Positions 1 through 5,818 of a stretch of DNA of 10,798 nucleotides are shown here, in pieces; positions within the stretch are counted from its first letter, which is position 1, and every line of letters begins with the position of its first letter. The notes beneath the pieces were generated by a model that was given only the letters and a program-made list of their open reading frames with translations, was not told where the DNA came from and made no database searches. The position numbers and the translations under genes were made by a program. The stretch is from an uncultured Prevotellaceae bacterium (GTDB lineage Bacteria; Bacteroidota; Bacteroidia; Bacteroidales; Muribaculaceae), in contig USOC01000016.1 in the NCBI GenBank assembly GCA_900556245.1, positions 1 to 10,798 on the forward strand. The letters are read 5' to 3'.

Positions 1-699
1 GGACTTCAAAATCATGGCGTAAACTATTTTATCAGCGACATTTATCCTCGTATTAAGGATTTTGATACGGAAATCATCGTCAACGTTTCCGGGGCAAAAA
101 TAGAGGATTATGTGGCCGTTTGCGAGCGTCTTTCCGAGTTGGATAAAATTCATGCCATCGAACTGAATATATCTTGCCCGAACGTAAAGCAGGGAGGCAT
201 GGCTTTTGGAACGACCTGTAGCGGAGCCTCTCAAGTGGTGCGTGCTGCACGGGAAGCATACGGAAAAACTTTGATAGTCAAGCTGTCGCCTAACGTTACA
301 AATATTGCAGAAATCGCACAAGCCGTTGAGGCAGAGGGGGCAGACGCTGTTTCGTTGGTGAATACATTTTTAGGAATGTCAATTGACGTAGAGAAGCGTC
401 GTCCTTATCTTTCGACTGTCACCGGCGGTCTGTCAGGACCCTGCATCCGTCCGATAGCGGTGAGGATGGTTTGGCAAGTGGCCAGTGCGGTGAAAGTGCC
501 TGTTATTGGATTGGGAGGCATCATGAACGGCCGCGACGCTTTGGAATTTATCTTGGCCGGTGCAACTGCTGTTCAGGTCGGAACTGCCAATTTTGTGGAT
601 CCGGCAGTAACCTTGAAGATTGTTGACTACATAGAGGATTACCTGAAGCGTCATAATATATCTTCCATCAGGGAATTGATTGGAGGAATGACCGTCTGA
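1..699 (+). CDS. pyrD: Dihydroorotate dehydrogenase B (NAD+), catalytic subunit, 3' part
   Basis: FMN flavoprotein that oxidises dihydroorotate to orotate in pyrimidine synthesis; class 1B enzymes pass electrons to NAD+ through the partner subunit PyrK. The frame is open from base 1, so the N-terminus (about 70 residues of a usual ~300) lies outside the window; 232 residues are present. The catalytic loop [12 protein letters not shown] is visible, with the active-site cysteine at fragment residue 59, flanked by the two substrate-binding asparagines (N-x-S-C-P-N). Further on come the VKLSPN lysine strand, the VNTFLGM loop, and the C-terminal glycine-rich FMN phosphate loops [11 protein letters not shown] and [11 protein letters not shown] cysteine base marks class 1 and rules out the membrane-bound class 2 enzyme (serine). 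The GTG at 112 is not the real start because conserved sequence ([10 protein letters not shown]) precedes it. The pyrK partner would be expected just upstream, outside the window (inference). The DUF1643 gene follows 19 bases downstream on the same strand. Confidence 0.95.
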   Translation, partial: GLQNHGVNYFISDIYPRIKDFDTEIIVNVSGAKIEDYVAVCERLSELDKIHAIELNISCPNVKQGGMAFGTTCSGASQVVRAAREAYGKTLIVKLSPNVTNIAEIAQAVEAEGADAVSLVNTFLGMSIDVEKRRPYLSTVTGGLSGPCIRPIAVRMVWQVASAVKVPVIGLGGIMNGRDALEFILAGATAVQVGTANFVDPAVTLKIVDYIEDYLKRHNISSIRELIGGMTV

Positions 700-718
700 A
701 CTACGTTGGCGAAGTTGT

Positions 719-1234
719 ATGACTGTTGATTATTCAAAAGTCAGTATGCTGCCGGCTGTCTATTCTTCCGTGCGATTCGCGCTTGAAAAGAAAGGTGAGA
801 ATCCTTTGATTGTTTTCGGATTTAATCCGAGTACGGCAACAGACGGGAAGCCGGACAATACAATGAGGAGTGTTGTTAGGATTGCCGACAGTCACGGTTG
901 TGACGGGTTTGTGATGTTGAATCTTTATCCTTTGCGTTCTACCAGTCCGGACGCTTTGCCTTTGGAGGGAGACATTACGTTGCATCGGAAAAACTTAGCT
1001 GTAATAGAGACTATGCTTGAGCGCTATCCTCACGCCGATGTATTGCTTGCATACGGAAATTTAGTGTTTAAGCGAGGGTATACGCAGGTTTATGCGAAAG
1101 ACATAGCTGCGTTGTTGCAGGCGAGGTCGCGTCGGGTGTTGTGCATAAAAAAACTGAAGAGCGGGATGCCTAAGCATCCGCTATATTCCAATTCCGCCGC
1201 TCCTTTGTCGGAGTATGTTTTTCCGGGATTGTGA
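719..1234 (+). CDS. DUF1643 family protein
   Basis: This 171-residue soluble protein matches the DUF1643 family, which has no established biochemical role that I know of. Visible family signatures are NPSTA (36-40) followed by DNTMR (46-50), the G-x-x-G-F-V-M-L-N-L-Y-P-L-R-S-T segment (about 60-75), and AYGN (111-114), where most relatives have a tryptophan (AWGN). The C-terminus carries a basic KKLKSGMPKHPL stretch, close to the family's usual end. No signal peptide or membrane segment. The ATG at 719 sits 19 bases after the pyrD stop, so the two are probably cotranscribed. The unit ends at the 13-bp stem terminator at 1307-1337. The polar, conserved NPST and DNT residues suggest a small ligand- or nucleotide-binding fold, but that is a guess. 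Confidence 0.85.
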   Translation: MTVDYSKVSMLPAVYSSVRFALEKKGENPLIVFGFNPSTATDGKPDNTMRSVVRIADSHGCDGFVMLNLYPLRSTSPDALPLEGDITLHRKNLAVIETMLERYPHADVLLAYGNLVFKRGYTQVYAKDIAALLQARSRRVLCIKKLKSGMPKHPLYSNSAAPLSEYVFPGL

Positions 1235-1306
1235 ATCAAGTGAAGCGGCAGAGACTATTCTTGTGGCAAATTGAACTATTAGCTGGTTTCGCCGGACAAA
1301 AAGAAT

Positions 1307-1337
1307 AAAAGGTTGTGTCATGCAGACACAACCTTTT
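1307..1337. terminator. Bidirectional intrinsic terminator
   Basis: A perfect 13-bp inverted repeat (1307-1319 with 1325-1337) closes a 5-base ATGCA loop. The arms start with AAAA and end with TTTT, and a further T follows, so each strand has its own U-tract. It lies between the convergent DUF1643 gene (plus) and rubrerythrin gene (minus) and can serve both. Confidence 0.9.
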
Positions 1338-1363
1338 TCGGTTTTTATTTTCAGAACGTTGGT

Positions 1364-1915
1364 TTATTTCTTGAAGAAGCGGTTGTAGAGACCTTCGAAT
1401 CCTTGTCCGTGACGAGCTTCGTCCTTAGCCATTTCGTGAACTGTGTCGTGGATTGCGTCGAGGTTCAACTCTTTAGCTCGTTTAGCGATGCGCATCTTGT
1501 CGGCATTTGCACCGGCTTCGGCTGCCATACGCTTTTCAAGGTTGGTCTTAGTATCCCATACCATGTCGCCAAGAAGTTCAGCGAACTTGGATGCATGTTC
1601 AGCCTCTTCCCATGCGTAGCGCTTGTAGGCTTCGGCAATTTCAGGATATCCTTCGCGGTCAGCTTGACGTGACATTGCAAGGTACATACCTACTTCAGTG
1701 CACTCTCCCATAAAGTGGGCATTGAGGTCTTTAATCATTTCTTCGTCGCAGCCTTTAGCTACACCGATGACGTGCTCTGTCACGAATTGAAGAGCTGCTT
1801 CTTCGTCTACTTCTTTAAACTTGCTTGCCGGAACACCGCATTGTGGGCATTTTTCGGGAGCTGTTTCACCTTCGTGTACATAACCGCATACTGTGCAAAT
1901 GAATTTCTTAGTCAT
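1364..1915 (-). CDS. rbr: Reverse-type rubrerythrin (peroxide reductase)
   Basis: Cytoplasmic non-haem iron protein that reduces hydrogen peroxide to water in anaerobes. The rubredoxin domain is at the N-terminus: C7-T-V-C10-G-Y and C23-P-Q-C26-G-V form the Fe(Cys)4 site. The four-helix diiron domain follows, with ligand motifs G-E71-C-x-E74, E-E103/104-A-E106-H107 and D-E166-A-R-H169. Classical rubrerythrins have the rubredoxin at the C-terminus, so this is the 'reverse' type known from clostridia and Bacteroidetes; 183 residues is normal. The start is the ATG at 1915, seven residues before the first metal ligand. The gene follows perR by 64 bases on the same strand. I see no separate TAnnTTTG promoter in the gap, so it is probably cotranscribed with, and controlled by, PerR (inference). 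The gap holds a 13-bp direct repeat and an A-rich leader that probably favours strong translation. Confidence 0.95.
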   Translation of the reverse strand: MTKKFICTVCGYVHEGETAPEKCPQCGVPASKFKEVDEEAALQFVTEHVIGVAKGCDEEMIKDLNAHFMGECTEVGMYLAMSRQADREGYPEIAEAYKRYAWEEAEHASKFAELLGDMVWDTKTNLEKRMAAEAGANADKMRIAKRAKELNLDAIHDTVHEMAKDEARHGQGFEGLYNRFFKK

Positions 1916-1923
1916 AGTTGTAA

Positions 1924-1950
1924 GTTTTTAATTTGTTGTTTTTAATTTGT
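1924..1950 (-). repeat. 13-bp direct repeat in the rbr leader
   Basis: Two identical copies of GTTTTTAATTTGT (plus strand) at 1924-1936 and 1938-1950 are separated by one base, giving a 14-base period. In the transcript this becomes two A-rich ACAAATTAAAAAC blocks just upstream of the rubrerythrin start. A nearby inverted repeat, TTAG-N5-CTAA, spans 1958-1970. Either could be a regulator site, or the A-rich blocks could act as a translation enhancer. Confidence 0.7.
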
Positions 1951-1979
1951 AATATCTTTAGTTTTTCTAACTGTCTGCT

Positions 1980-2384
1980 CTATTCTTTAAGGCACTTTTT
2001 ACACAGGCCTTTATAGTAAATCTCAGTTTCTTCTATAACAAACTCTTTGTTGTTTTGTTCATCGTTTGTTTCGGGAAGCGGGAGGTCTATGATACATCCG
2101 CATTTCCGGCAAAGAAAGTGGGAATGGGGGTTGACGGTTCCGTCGTAGTGTGCTGTTTTCTTATCGATTGTCAACTCTAATATGGCGTTGTTTTCTTCAA
2201 GAAGTTTCAGCGTGTTGTAGATCGTCGTTTTCGAAAGAGTCGGCATTGATTTGACCAAGTCGCTGTAGATGGCTTCAACTGTCGGATGAGTCCTGTGGCT
2301 CATCAGATATTCCATGATGGAAATCCGTTGGGCGGAGGGCTTGATGTTGTGCTCCTTCAGTCGGGCGATTGCAGCGTTTGTCAT
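1980..2384 (-). CDS. perR: Fur-family peroxide regulator, PerR type
   Basis: DNA-binding metalloregulator that represses peroxide-defence genes and is inactivated by metal-catalysed oxidation of its histidines. The 134-residue protein has an N-terminal winged helix (about 1-80; TTIYNTLKLLEE recognition helix near 53-64) and a C-terminal metal and dimer domain. All five ligands of Bacillus PerR (H37, D85, H91, H93, D104) line up at a constant offset of four as H33, D81, H87, H89 and D100. The structural zinc site is C92-x-x-C95 with C128-x-x-C131. Fur proteins usually have Glu at the D100 position, so PerR is the better call than Fur or Zur. The direct neighbour is rubrerythrin, a typical PerR target. 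A promoter match lies at 2418-2448. I could not identify a convincing PerR box, so autoregulation is inferred only. Confidence 0.9.
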   Translation of the reverse strand: MTNAAIARLKEHNIKPSAQRISIMEYLMSHRTHPTVEAIYSDLVKSMPTLSKTTIYNTLKLLEENNAILELTIDKKTAHYDGTVNPHSHFLCRKCGCIIDLPLPETNDEQNNKEFVIEETEIYYKGLCKKCLKE

Positions 2385-2417
2385 AATCCTGTATTTAGTT
2401 CATTTTTGAAATCATTA

Positions 2418-2448
2418 CAAAATTAGAAACATTATTTTATTCTTGCAA
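2418..2448 (-). promoter_or_regulatory. Promoter of perR-rbr
   Basis: On the minus strand, TTG (2446-2448) is followed after 20 bases by TAATTTTG (2418-2425), a full match to the Bacteroidota TTG / TAnnTTTG promoter. Transcription should begin near 2412, leaving a leader of about 28 bases before the perR ATG at 2384. Confidence 0.75.
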
Positions 2449-2504
2449 GTTTTTCAGCAATTTTTTTTCTTGTCGGGTGATTTTTTTTACGGCGTAGGAC
2501 AGAC

Positions 2505-2519
2505 ACCTTAATATAAGGT
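2505..2519. other. Small hairpin after the lysozyme stop
   Basis: ACCTTA (2505-2510) and TAAGGT (2514-2519) form a 6-bp stem with a 3-base loop, touching the lysozyme stop codon. On the minus strand there is no U-tract after it, so it is a poor terminator for the lysozyme gene. On the plus strand seven T's follow closely, so it would stop antisense transcripts if any exist. Confidence 0.4.
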
Positions 2520-3071
2520 CTATTTTTTTGTGTGTTTTTTGTGTGCCTTTTGGAGGCGGATATGGTATCCGCGCTTTTTATATCCCGGGCCGTTGTAGTG
2601 GTATGCAAATCCGTTCCAGTCTTTTTTTCGAAGATATTTCACGAGATTCATGCGTATGCAGAATTGGGCGAAGAGTTCGAGCTGTTCGGCTTCTGATGTG
2701 CTCATTTTTTCAATGAACTCATCAAGTGAGGCGCAACCGCAGTTTTTCCAGTTGAATCCTCCTATTTGAAACATACCCCAAAAGGTTGCCTTGTCGGCTA
2801 TTTCCGTGTTGATTTTGCGGGCAGCATCGAGGCGTGCCCACTGGGCTTTACCATAGGAGCCGTATTTTCTGACATTCGGCGCGCGAAAAGCTGTGGAAGA
2901 ACTGTATTTTGCGTAGTTTATTCCGGCTCGTCTCAAGAACCGCTTGAAAATGACAAGGTCGAAGTTGATGATGGGGATGCCAGGCTCGATGAATCCCTGA
3001 TGGCTGTGGCCGGCCTCAATTTCGACAACGGCTTTCATGGTGGCAATGTCGATGCCCAGTTCATCCGCCAC
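2520..3071 (-). CDS. N-acetylmuramidase domain protein (lysozyme-like); start unclear
   Basis: Resembles the N-acetylmuramidase family (formerly DUF3380), which cleaves the glycan strands of peptidoglycan and is found in phage endolysins and bacterial wall enzymes. Visible signatures from the GTG at 3071: LGIDIATMKAVVEIEAG (6-21) with the probable catalytic Glu17, a substituted version of the GFxxxxxPxILFE segment (27-38), ATFWGMFQIGGFNWKNCG (about 96-113), the DEFIEKM and SEAEQLELF helices, and WNGFAYHYNGPGY near the C-terminus, ending in a basic tail. The frame stays open upstream of 3071 to a TAA at 3228-3230, through a repeated TDSLQ linker, but that stretch holds no ATG, GTG or TTG. GTG 3071 is therefore the first normal start, yet it falls right at the domain edge and leaves no export signal. 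The gene may have lost its signal peptide, use an unusual start, or be decaying. It lies downstream of pepD, behind a hairpin. Confidence 0.7.
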   Translation of the reverse strand: MADELGIDIATMKAVVEIEAGHSHQGFIEPGIPIINFDLVIFKRFLRRAGINYAKYSSSTAFRAPNVRKYGSYGKAQWARLDAARKINTEIADKATFWGMFQIGGFNWKNCGCASLDEFIEKMSTSEAEQLELFAQFCIRMNLVKYLRKKDWNGFAYHYNGPGYKKRGYHIRLQKAHKKHTKK

Positions 3072-3111
3072 TTTGGAATAGTCGTTTTCGGTAAGGCGGA
3101 AGTACTTTGCA

Positions 3112-3171
3112 GAGTCGGCTTGCAGTGAGTCGGTTTGCAGTGAGTCGGTTTGCAGTGAGTCGGTTTGCAGT
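3112..3171 (-). repeat. 15-bp tandem repeat encoding TDSLQ units
   Basis: Four copies of GAGTCGGTTTGCAGT (plus strand) run head to tail at 3112-3126, 3127-3141, 3142-3156 and 3157-3171; the first differs by one base, and a degenerate partial copy follows. Read on the minus strand in the lysozyme frame, each unit encodes T-D-S-L-Q (the last reads ADS...). The 15-base period preserves the frame, as expected for a flexible Ser/Thr/Gln linker between an export signal and a wall-acting domain. Confidence 0.9.
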
Positions 3172-3245
3172 GAGTCTGTTAGTTCCTTGTTTATGGTGGA
3201 ATCATAATTGGGACAGGTCTCGTCATTTTATTTGTTATAAGAGAA

Positions 3246-3296
3246 GAAGCGGAAGTTGCGCTTCCGGAGGTCGGCAGGCGTTGAAACTTCCGCTTC
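3246..3296 (-). terminator. Hairpin after pepD, likely terminator
   Basis: A perfect 12-bp inverted repeat (3246-3257 with 3285-3296) encloses a 27-base loop, about 30 bases past the pepD stop. In the minus-strand transcript it is followed by the pyrimidine-rich tail TTCTCTTAT, a weak U-tract. The loop contains CGGAAG, which can also pair with the CTTCCG of the 3' arm, so a smaller alternative hairpin exists. Confidence 0.6.
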
Positions 3297-3328
3297 GTTT
3301 CGTGTTATGAACATTCTGTCAAAGTCGC

Positions 3329-4798
3329 TTATTTTTCAGCAACCATAACGAGGATTCTGACCAAGTGGTTCCAGAATTTTTCAACGGCCGGGATGTGCAT
3401 TGATTCTTTTGGCGTGTGTACGTCGCGCAATGTCGGGCCGAAGGAAATCATATCGAGCTTCGGGTTGTTTACCAAGAAGTTGCCACATTCCAGACCTGCG
3501 TGGAGAGATGTGCAAACCGGTGTGATGCCATATAGGTCTTCGTATGCTTTTACTGCGACCTTCAAGATTTCAGAGTCCATATTCGGAGTCCATCCGGGAT
3601 ATCCGTCGCCTTGTTCCACCTTTGCTCCGGCAAGTTCGAAGTGGGTGTAGATTTCACTGGCAATTTCGAATTTGCGGGATTCTTCTTCGCTTCGTTGGGA
3701 TGTCGTAATGACAATCTCTTTCTTTACGCGGTCGATGCGGATGAGGGCCAAGTTGGTTGATGTGCTCACCATTCCCTTGATGCTGCGGCTCATGGCTATG
3801 ACGGCATTGGGTGCAGAGTGAATGCACATTACCACACGTCGCGCTGTTTCGATGTCAATAATACAAGCCGGTGTTTCGGCCGATTCCAGCGTTATTTTTT
3901 GTGCGTCTTCGATGCCTTTGTATTCTTCTTCCACGATTGCGGCAAAGTGGTTTGCGCGTGTGCGCAAATCTTCTTTTTTGTCGGCCGGCACTCCGATAAC
4001 GGCATAGGCGTTGCCTGGAATTACGTTGCGGAGTTCTCCTCCGTTCATGTCTGCAATGGCGATTTCTCCGTAGGCGCGGTAGCAGTCTATCAGGAAGCGG
4101 GCGAGTTGCTTGTTTGCGTTGGCGCGTCCGAGGTGGATGTCGGCGCCGGAATGTCCTCCCTTGAAGGACGTGATGGAGAATGTGAAGAACTGGAAGCCTT
4201 CCGAAACGGGGGCGCAAGTGTATGGGAAGCGGCCGATTGTGTCAATGCCTCCTGCGCATCCCAAAAATATCTGCGCTTCGGCTTCAGAGTCGAGGTTGAT
4301 GAGCGTCTCGCCTGAAATCATGTCTTTTCCGAGGTTTTTGGCACCTGTCAATCCGGTCTCTTCATCGATTGTGAAGAGCGCTTCAAGCGGTCCGTGAGCA
4401 AACGAATCGTCGACTAACGCAGCTAACGCAGCAGCCATGCCGATGCCGTTGTCTGCTCCTAATGTAGTCTTGTAGCCTGCGGAGTGTACCCATTCGCCGT
4501 CGATTTCTGTAAGAATCGGGTCGGTGTCAAAGTTGTGGGTTTCGGGTTTCGTCTGGTTGGGCACCATATCCATATGGCCTTGCATGACGATGGTCGGAAC
4601 ATTTTCTTTGCCAGGGGTGGCAGGCACGCGCATGGCGACGTTGCCAATTGCGTCGGTCTTGGCTTCAATATTATGCTTTTTTGCGAACTCTAAAAGATAT
4701 TCGCGGATTTTTCCCTCCTTCTTTGAAGGACGCGGAACTTTCGTAATTTCATCGAATATGCCCCAAATCAGTTTAGGCTCGAGTTCTTTAATTGTCAT
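3329..4798 (-). CDS. pepD: Aminoacyl-histidine dipeptidase (M20 family)
   Basis: Cytoplasmic zinc dipeptidase of the M20 family that hydrolyses dipeptides such as X-His (carnosinase-like) for peptide use. At 489 residues it has the family's usual length. The dinuclear metal site is visible in order: H75 and D77 in QGHMDMV, D116 in TTLGADNGIG, catalytic E146 and metal ligand E147 in DEETGLTG, D170 in LDSE, and H461 in PTLRDVHTPKE. SFKGGHSGADIHLGRANAN marks the lid and dimerisation domain, and HAGLECG (433-439) is a PepD hallmark. There is no signal peptide. The ATG at 4798 begins the protein directly at the expected N-terminal helix. It has its own promoter at 4899-4929 and a hairpin after the stop, so it appears to be a single-gene unit. 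It is divergent from the small membrane protein gene at 4946. Confidence 0.95.
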   Translation of the reverse strand: MTIKELEPKLIWGIFDEITKVPRPSKKEGKIREYLLEFAKKHNIEAKTDAIGNVAMRVPATPGKENVPTIVMQGHMDMVPNQTKPETHNFDTDPILTEIDGEWVHSAGYKTTLGADNGIGMAAALAALVDDSFAHGPLEALFTIDEETGLTGAKNLGKDMISGETLINLDSEAEAQIFLGCAGGIDTIGRFPYTCAPVSEGFQFFTFSITSFKGGHSGADIHLGRANANKQLARFLIDCYRAYGEIAIADMNGGELRNVIPGNAYAVIGVPADKKEDLRTRANHFAAIVEEEYKGIEDAQKITLESAETPACIIDIETARRVVMCIHSAPNAVIAMSRSIKGMVSTSTNLALIRIDRVKKEIVITTSQRSEEESRKFEIASEIYTHFELAGAKVEQGDGYPGWTPNMDSEILKVAVKAYEDLYGITPVCTSLHAGLECGNFLVNNPKLDMISFGPTLRDVHTPKESMHIPAVEKFWNHLVRILVMVAEK

Positions 4799-4891
4799 AG
4801 TTGTTTAGAATTTAAAAATTGTTATGTTGATATTTGAAATTTTGTTAAAACTCAATTGTTTCATCGTCTAAGTTATAAAATTAATCTGAGT

Positions 4892-4926
4892 TTGGCGATA
4901 AAATTAGCGACCTTTCGCTATATTTG
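4892..4926 (+). promoter_or_regulatory. Promoter of the small membrane protein-ompH unit
   Basis: A perfect -7 element, TATATTTG, lies at 4919-4926. The nearest upstream TTG (4892-4894) is 24 bases away, longer than the usual 19-21, so the -33 contact is weak. Transcription would start near 4932, leaving about 14 bases before the ATG at 4946. The region holds inverted repeats TAGCGA/TCGCTA (4905-4910, 4915-4920) and TTTCGC/GCGAAA (4913-4918, 4930-4935), candidate operators. Confidence 0.55.
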
Positions 4927-4929
4927 CAA
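4899..4929 (-). promoter_or_regulatory. Promoter of pepD
   Basis: On the minus strand TTG (4927-4929) is followed after 20 bases by TAATTTTA (4899-4906), matching TAnnTTTG except for the last base. The predicted leader is about 95 bases and A/T-rich. The element overlaps the divergent promoter for the plus-strand genes. Confidence 0.6.
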
Positions 4930-4945
4930 GCGAAAAATAAGAAAA

Positions 4946-5125
4946 ATGCCAACTTTTTTACTTTCTGTCGCTGTTATAGGAGTCTGTATCATTTTGTTAG
5001 GAGTAAAAGTGTTTTTCGTCAAAAACGGAAAGTTCCCCTCCGGACACATTCATGACAATCCGGCTATGAGAAAGCGAAATATTCGTTGCGCACACAGTGA
5101 AGAAACAGAAACTTTAAAAAAATAA
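4946..5125 (+). CDS. Small conserved single-pass membrane protein
   Basis: A 59-residue protein with one N-terminal membrane segment (about residues 4-23, FLLSVAVIGVCIILLGVKVF) followed by a short, basic, hydrophilic tail with the pattern NGKFPSGHIHDNPAMRKRNIRC and an acidic end (SEETETLKK). I recall similar small proteins with a K/RFP-x-x-H-I pattern, an AMRKR-type basic motif and one cysteine in other Bacteroidetes, without a known function; this is memory, not a search. The ATG at 4946 is preferred over an in-frame ATG at 4856 because the promoter element at 4919-4926 lies between them and the upstream 30 residues look non-coding. The OmpH-like lipoprotein gene starts 14 bases downstream, so the two are surely cotranscribed. 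The tail probably faces the cytoplasm if the N-terminus is out (uncertain). Confidence 0.75.
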   Translation: MPTFLLSVAVIGVCIILLGVKVFFVKNGKFPSGHIHDNPAMRKRNIRCAHSEETETLKK

Positions 5126-5139
5126 AACCAAAAAACGAA

Positions 5140-5730
5140 ATGAAAATTTTTCAGGCAATTAAGATGGCGCCCGTTTTGCTGATGGCGCTCGCCCTTTTCT
5201 CTTGCGGTAGTGCAGAAGCTGAAAAGGAGACCACGGCAAACACAGCGGCAACCGTTCCGCAAAAGGTGAATATGGCTTACATCGACAGCGACTCGCTGCT
5301 ATCAAAATACAATTTTGCGAAAGACGTGCTTGAAGCAGGGCAGCGGGCTCAAAATCGCGTAGAGTCGGCACGCAATCAAAAGATGCAGGAAATCCAGCGT
5401 TTTGCCGCTCAGATGGAACAGAAATATAAAAACAACCAGTATCTGACAGAGTCGAGCTTCAATGCCGACCAGCAGAAGCTTCAGCAGATGAACAATGACG
5501 CTGAGCGGTATATGGCTAATCTGCAGAATCAGCTTGCCAACGAAATGGGCTTGAGCAACAAGCAGCTCAATGACTCAATCAATAAGTGCGTCAACGAGTA
5601 TGCCAAGAAGCAGGGACTGTCAGTCGTGTTGAGAAAAGAAGCGACATGGTATCTCAATGGAGTGCCTGACGTGACAGAAGACATTGTGAAAATTCTAAAC
5701 GAACGTTACAATAAGGTGGAAAAGAAGTAA
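5140..5730 (+). CDS. OmpH/Skp-family periplasmic lipoprotein
   Basis: Skp/OmpH proteins are periplasmic chaperones that hold unfolded outer-membrane proteins in a trimer with coiled-coil tentacles. This 196-residue version is a predicted lipoprotein: a signal peptide with hydrophobic core PVLLMALALF ends at the lipobox ALFSC, placing the lipidated cysteine at 22. After a short linker rich in Ala, Thr and Glu comes the family's first strand (NMAYIDSDSLLSKYNFAKDV, about 44-63), then a long charged, Gln-rich helical part (about 65-150) compatible with the coiled-coil hairpin, and the closing segment YAKKQGLSVVLRKEATWYLNGVPDVTEDIVKILNERY, typical of OmpH. Being lipid-anchored differs from soluble Skp and is common in Bacteroidetes. 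It follows the small membrane protein by 14 bases and ends at a strong terminator. Confidence 0.88.
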   Translation: MKIFQAIKMAPVLLMALALFSCGSAEAEKETTANTAATVPQKVNMAYIDSDSLLSKYNFAKDVLEAGQRAQNRVESARNQKMQEIQRFAAQMEQKYKNNQYLTESSFNADQQKLQQMNNDAERYMANLQNQLANEMGLSNKQLNDSINKCVNEYAKKQGLSVVLRKEATWYLNGVPDVTEDIVKILNERYNKVEKK

Positions 5731-5753
5731 CAAGGTGAATTTTTAAGGTTTGG

Positions 5754-5793
5754 TCAGGGGAGTCGCATGTTGCGATTCCCCTGATTGATTTTT
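5754..5793 (+). terminator. Strong intrinsic terminator after the ompH-like gene
   Basis: A 14-bp stem (5754-5767 with 5771-5784, one G-U wobble) with a 3-base TGT loop is followed after TTGA by five T's (5789-5793). The TTG of the hflX promoter (5785-5787) lies directly at the foot of this stem. Confidence 0.88.
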
Positions 5794-5814
5794 ATGGAAA
5801 TTTATTTAATTTTG
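5785..5814 (+). promoter_or_regulatory. Promoter of hflX
   Basis: TTG (5785-5787), 19 bases, then TAATTTTG (5807-5814): a full match to the Bacteroidota promoter. The -7 element ends only four bases before the hflX ATG at 5819, so transcription should begin at or next to the start codon, giving a leaderless or nearly leaderless mRNA. Confidence 0.75.
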
Positions 5815-5818
5815 CAGT

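Noticed and set aside
112..114. GTG as the pyrD start
   Set aside because: The frame is open from base 1 and encodes conserved PyrD sequence upstream of this codon.
2505..2529. Hairpin plus T7 as a plus-strand terminator
   Set aside because: No plus-strand gene ends here; the T's are the complement of Lys codons at the lysozyme C-terminus.
2520..3071. Prophage remnant based on the endolysin-like lysozyme
   Set aside because: No other phage gene, integrase or attachment-site repeat is present; the neighbours are housekeeping genes.
3112..3171. CRISPR-like array
   Set aside because: Units are only 15 bases, directly adjacent with no spacers, and in frame with a protein.
3107..3310. Plus-strand open frame with AVSRF repeats
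   Set aside because: The repeat is explained by the TDSLQ units on the minus strand, where a recognisable domain follows in frame.
3818..4315. Plus-strand 165-codon open frame
   Set aside because: Antisense to pepD, cysteine- and valine-rich, no domain; a shadow.
4856..4945. N-terminal extension of the small membrane protein to ATG 4856
   Set aside because: It would place the start upstream of the perfect -7 element at 4919-4926, and the added residues look like translated non-coding A/T-rich DNA.
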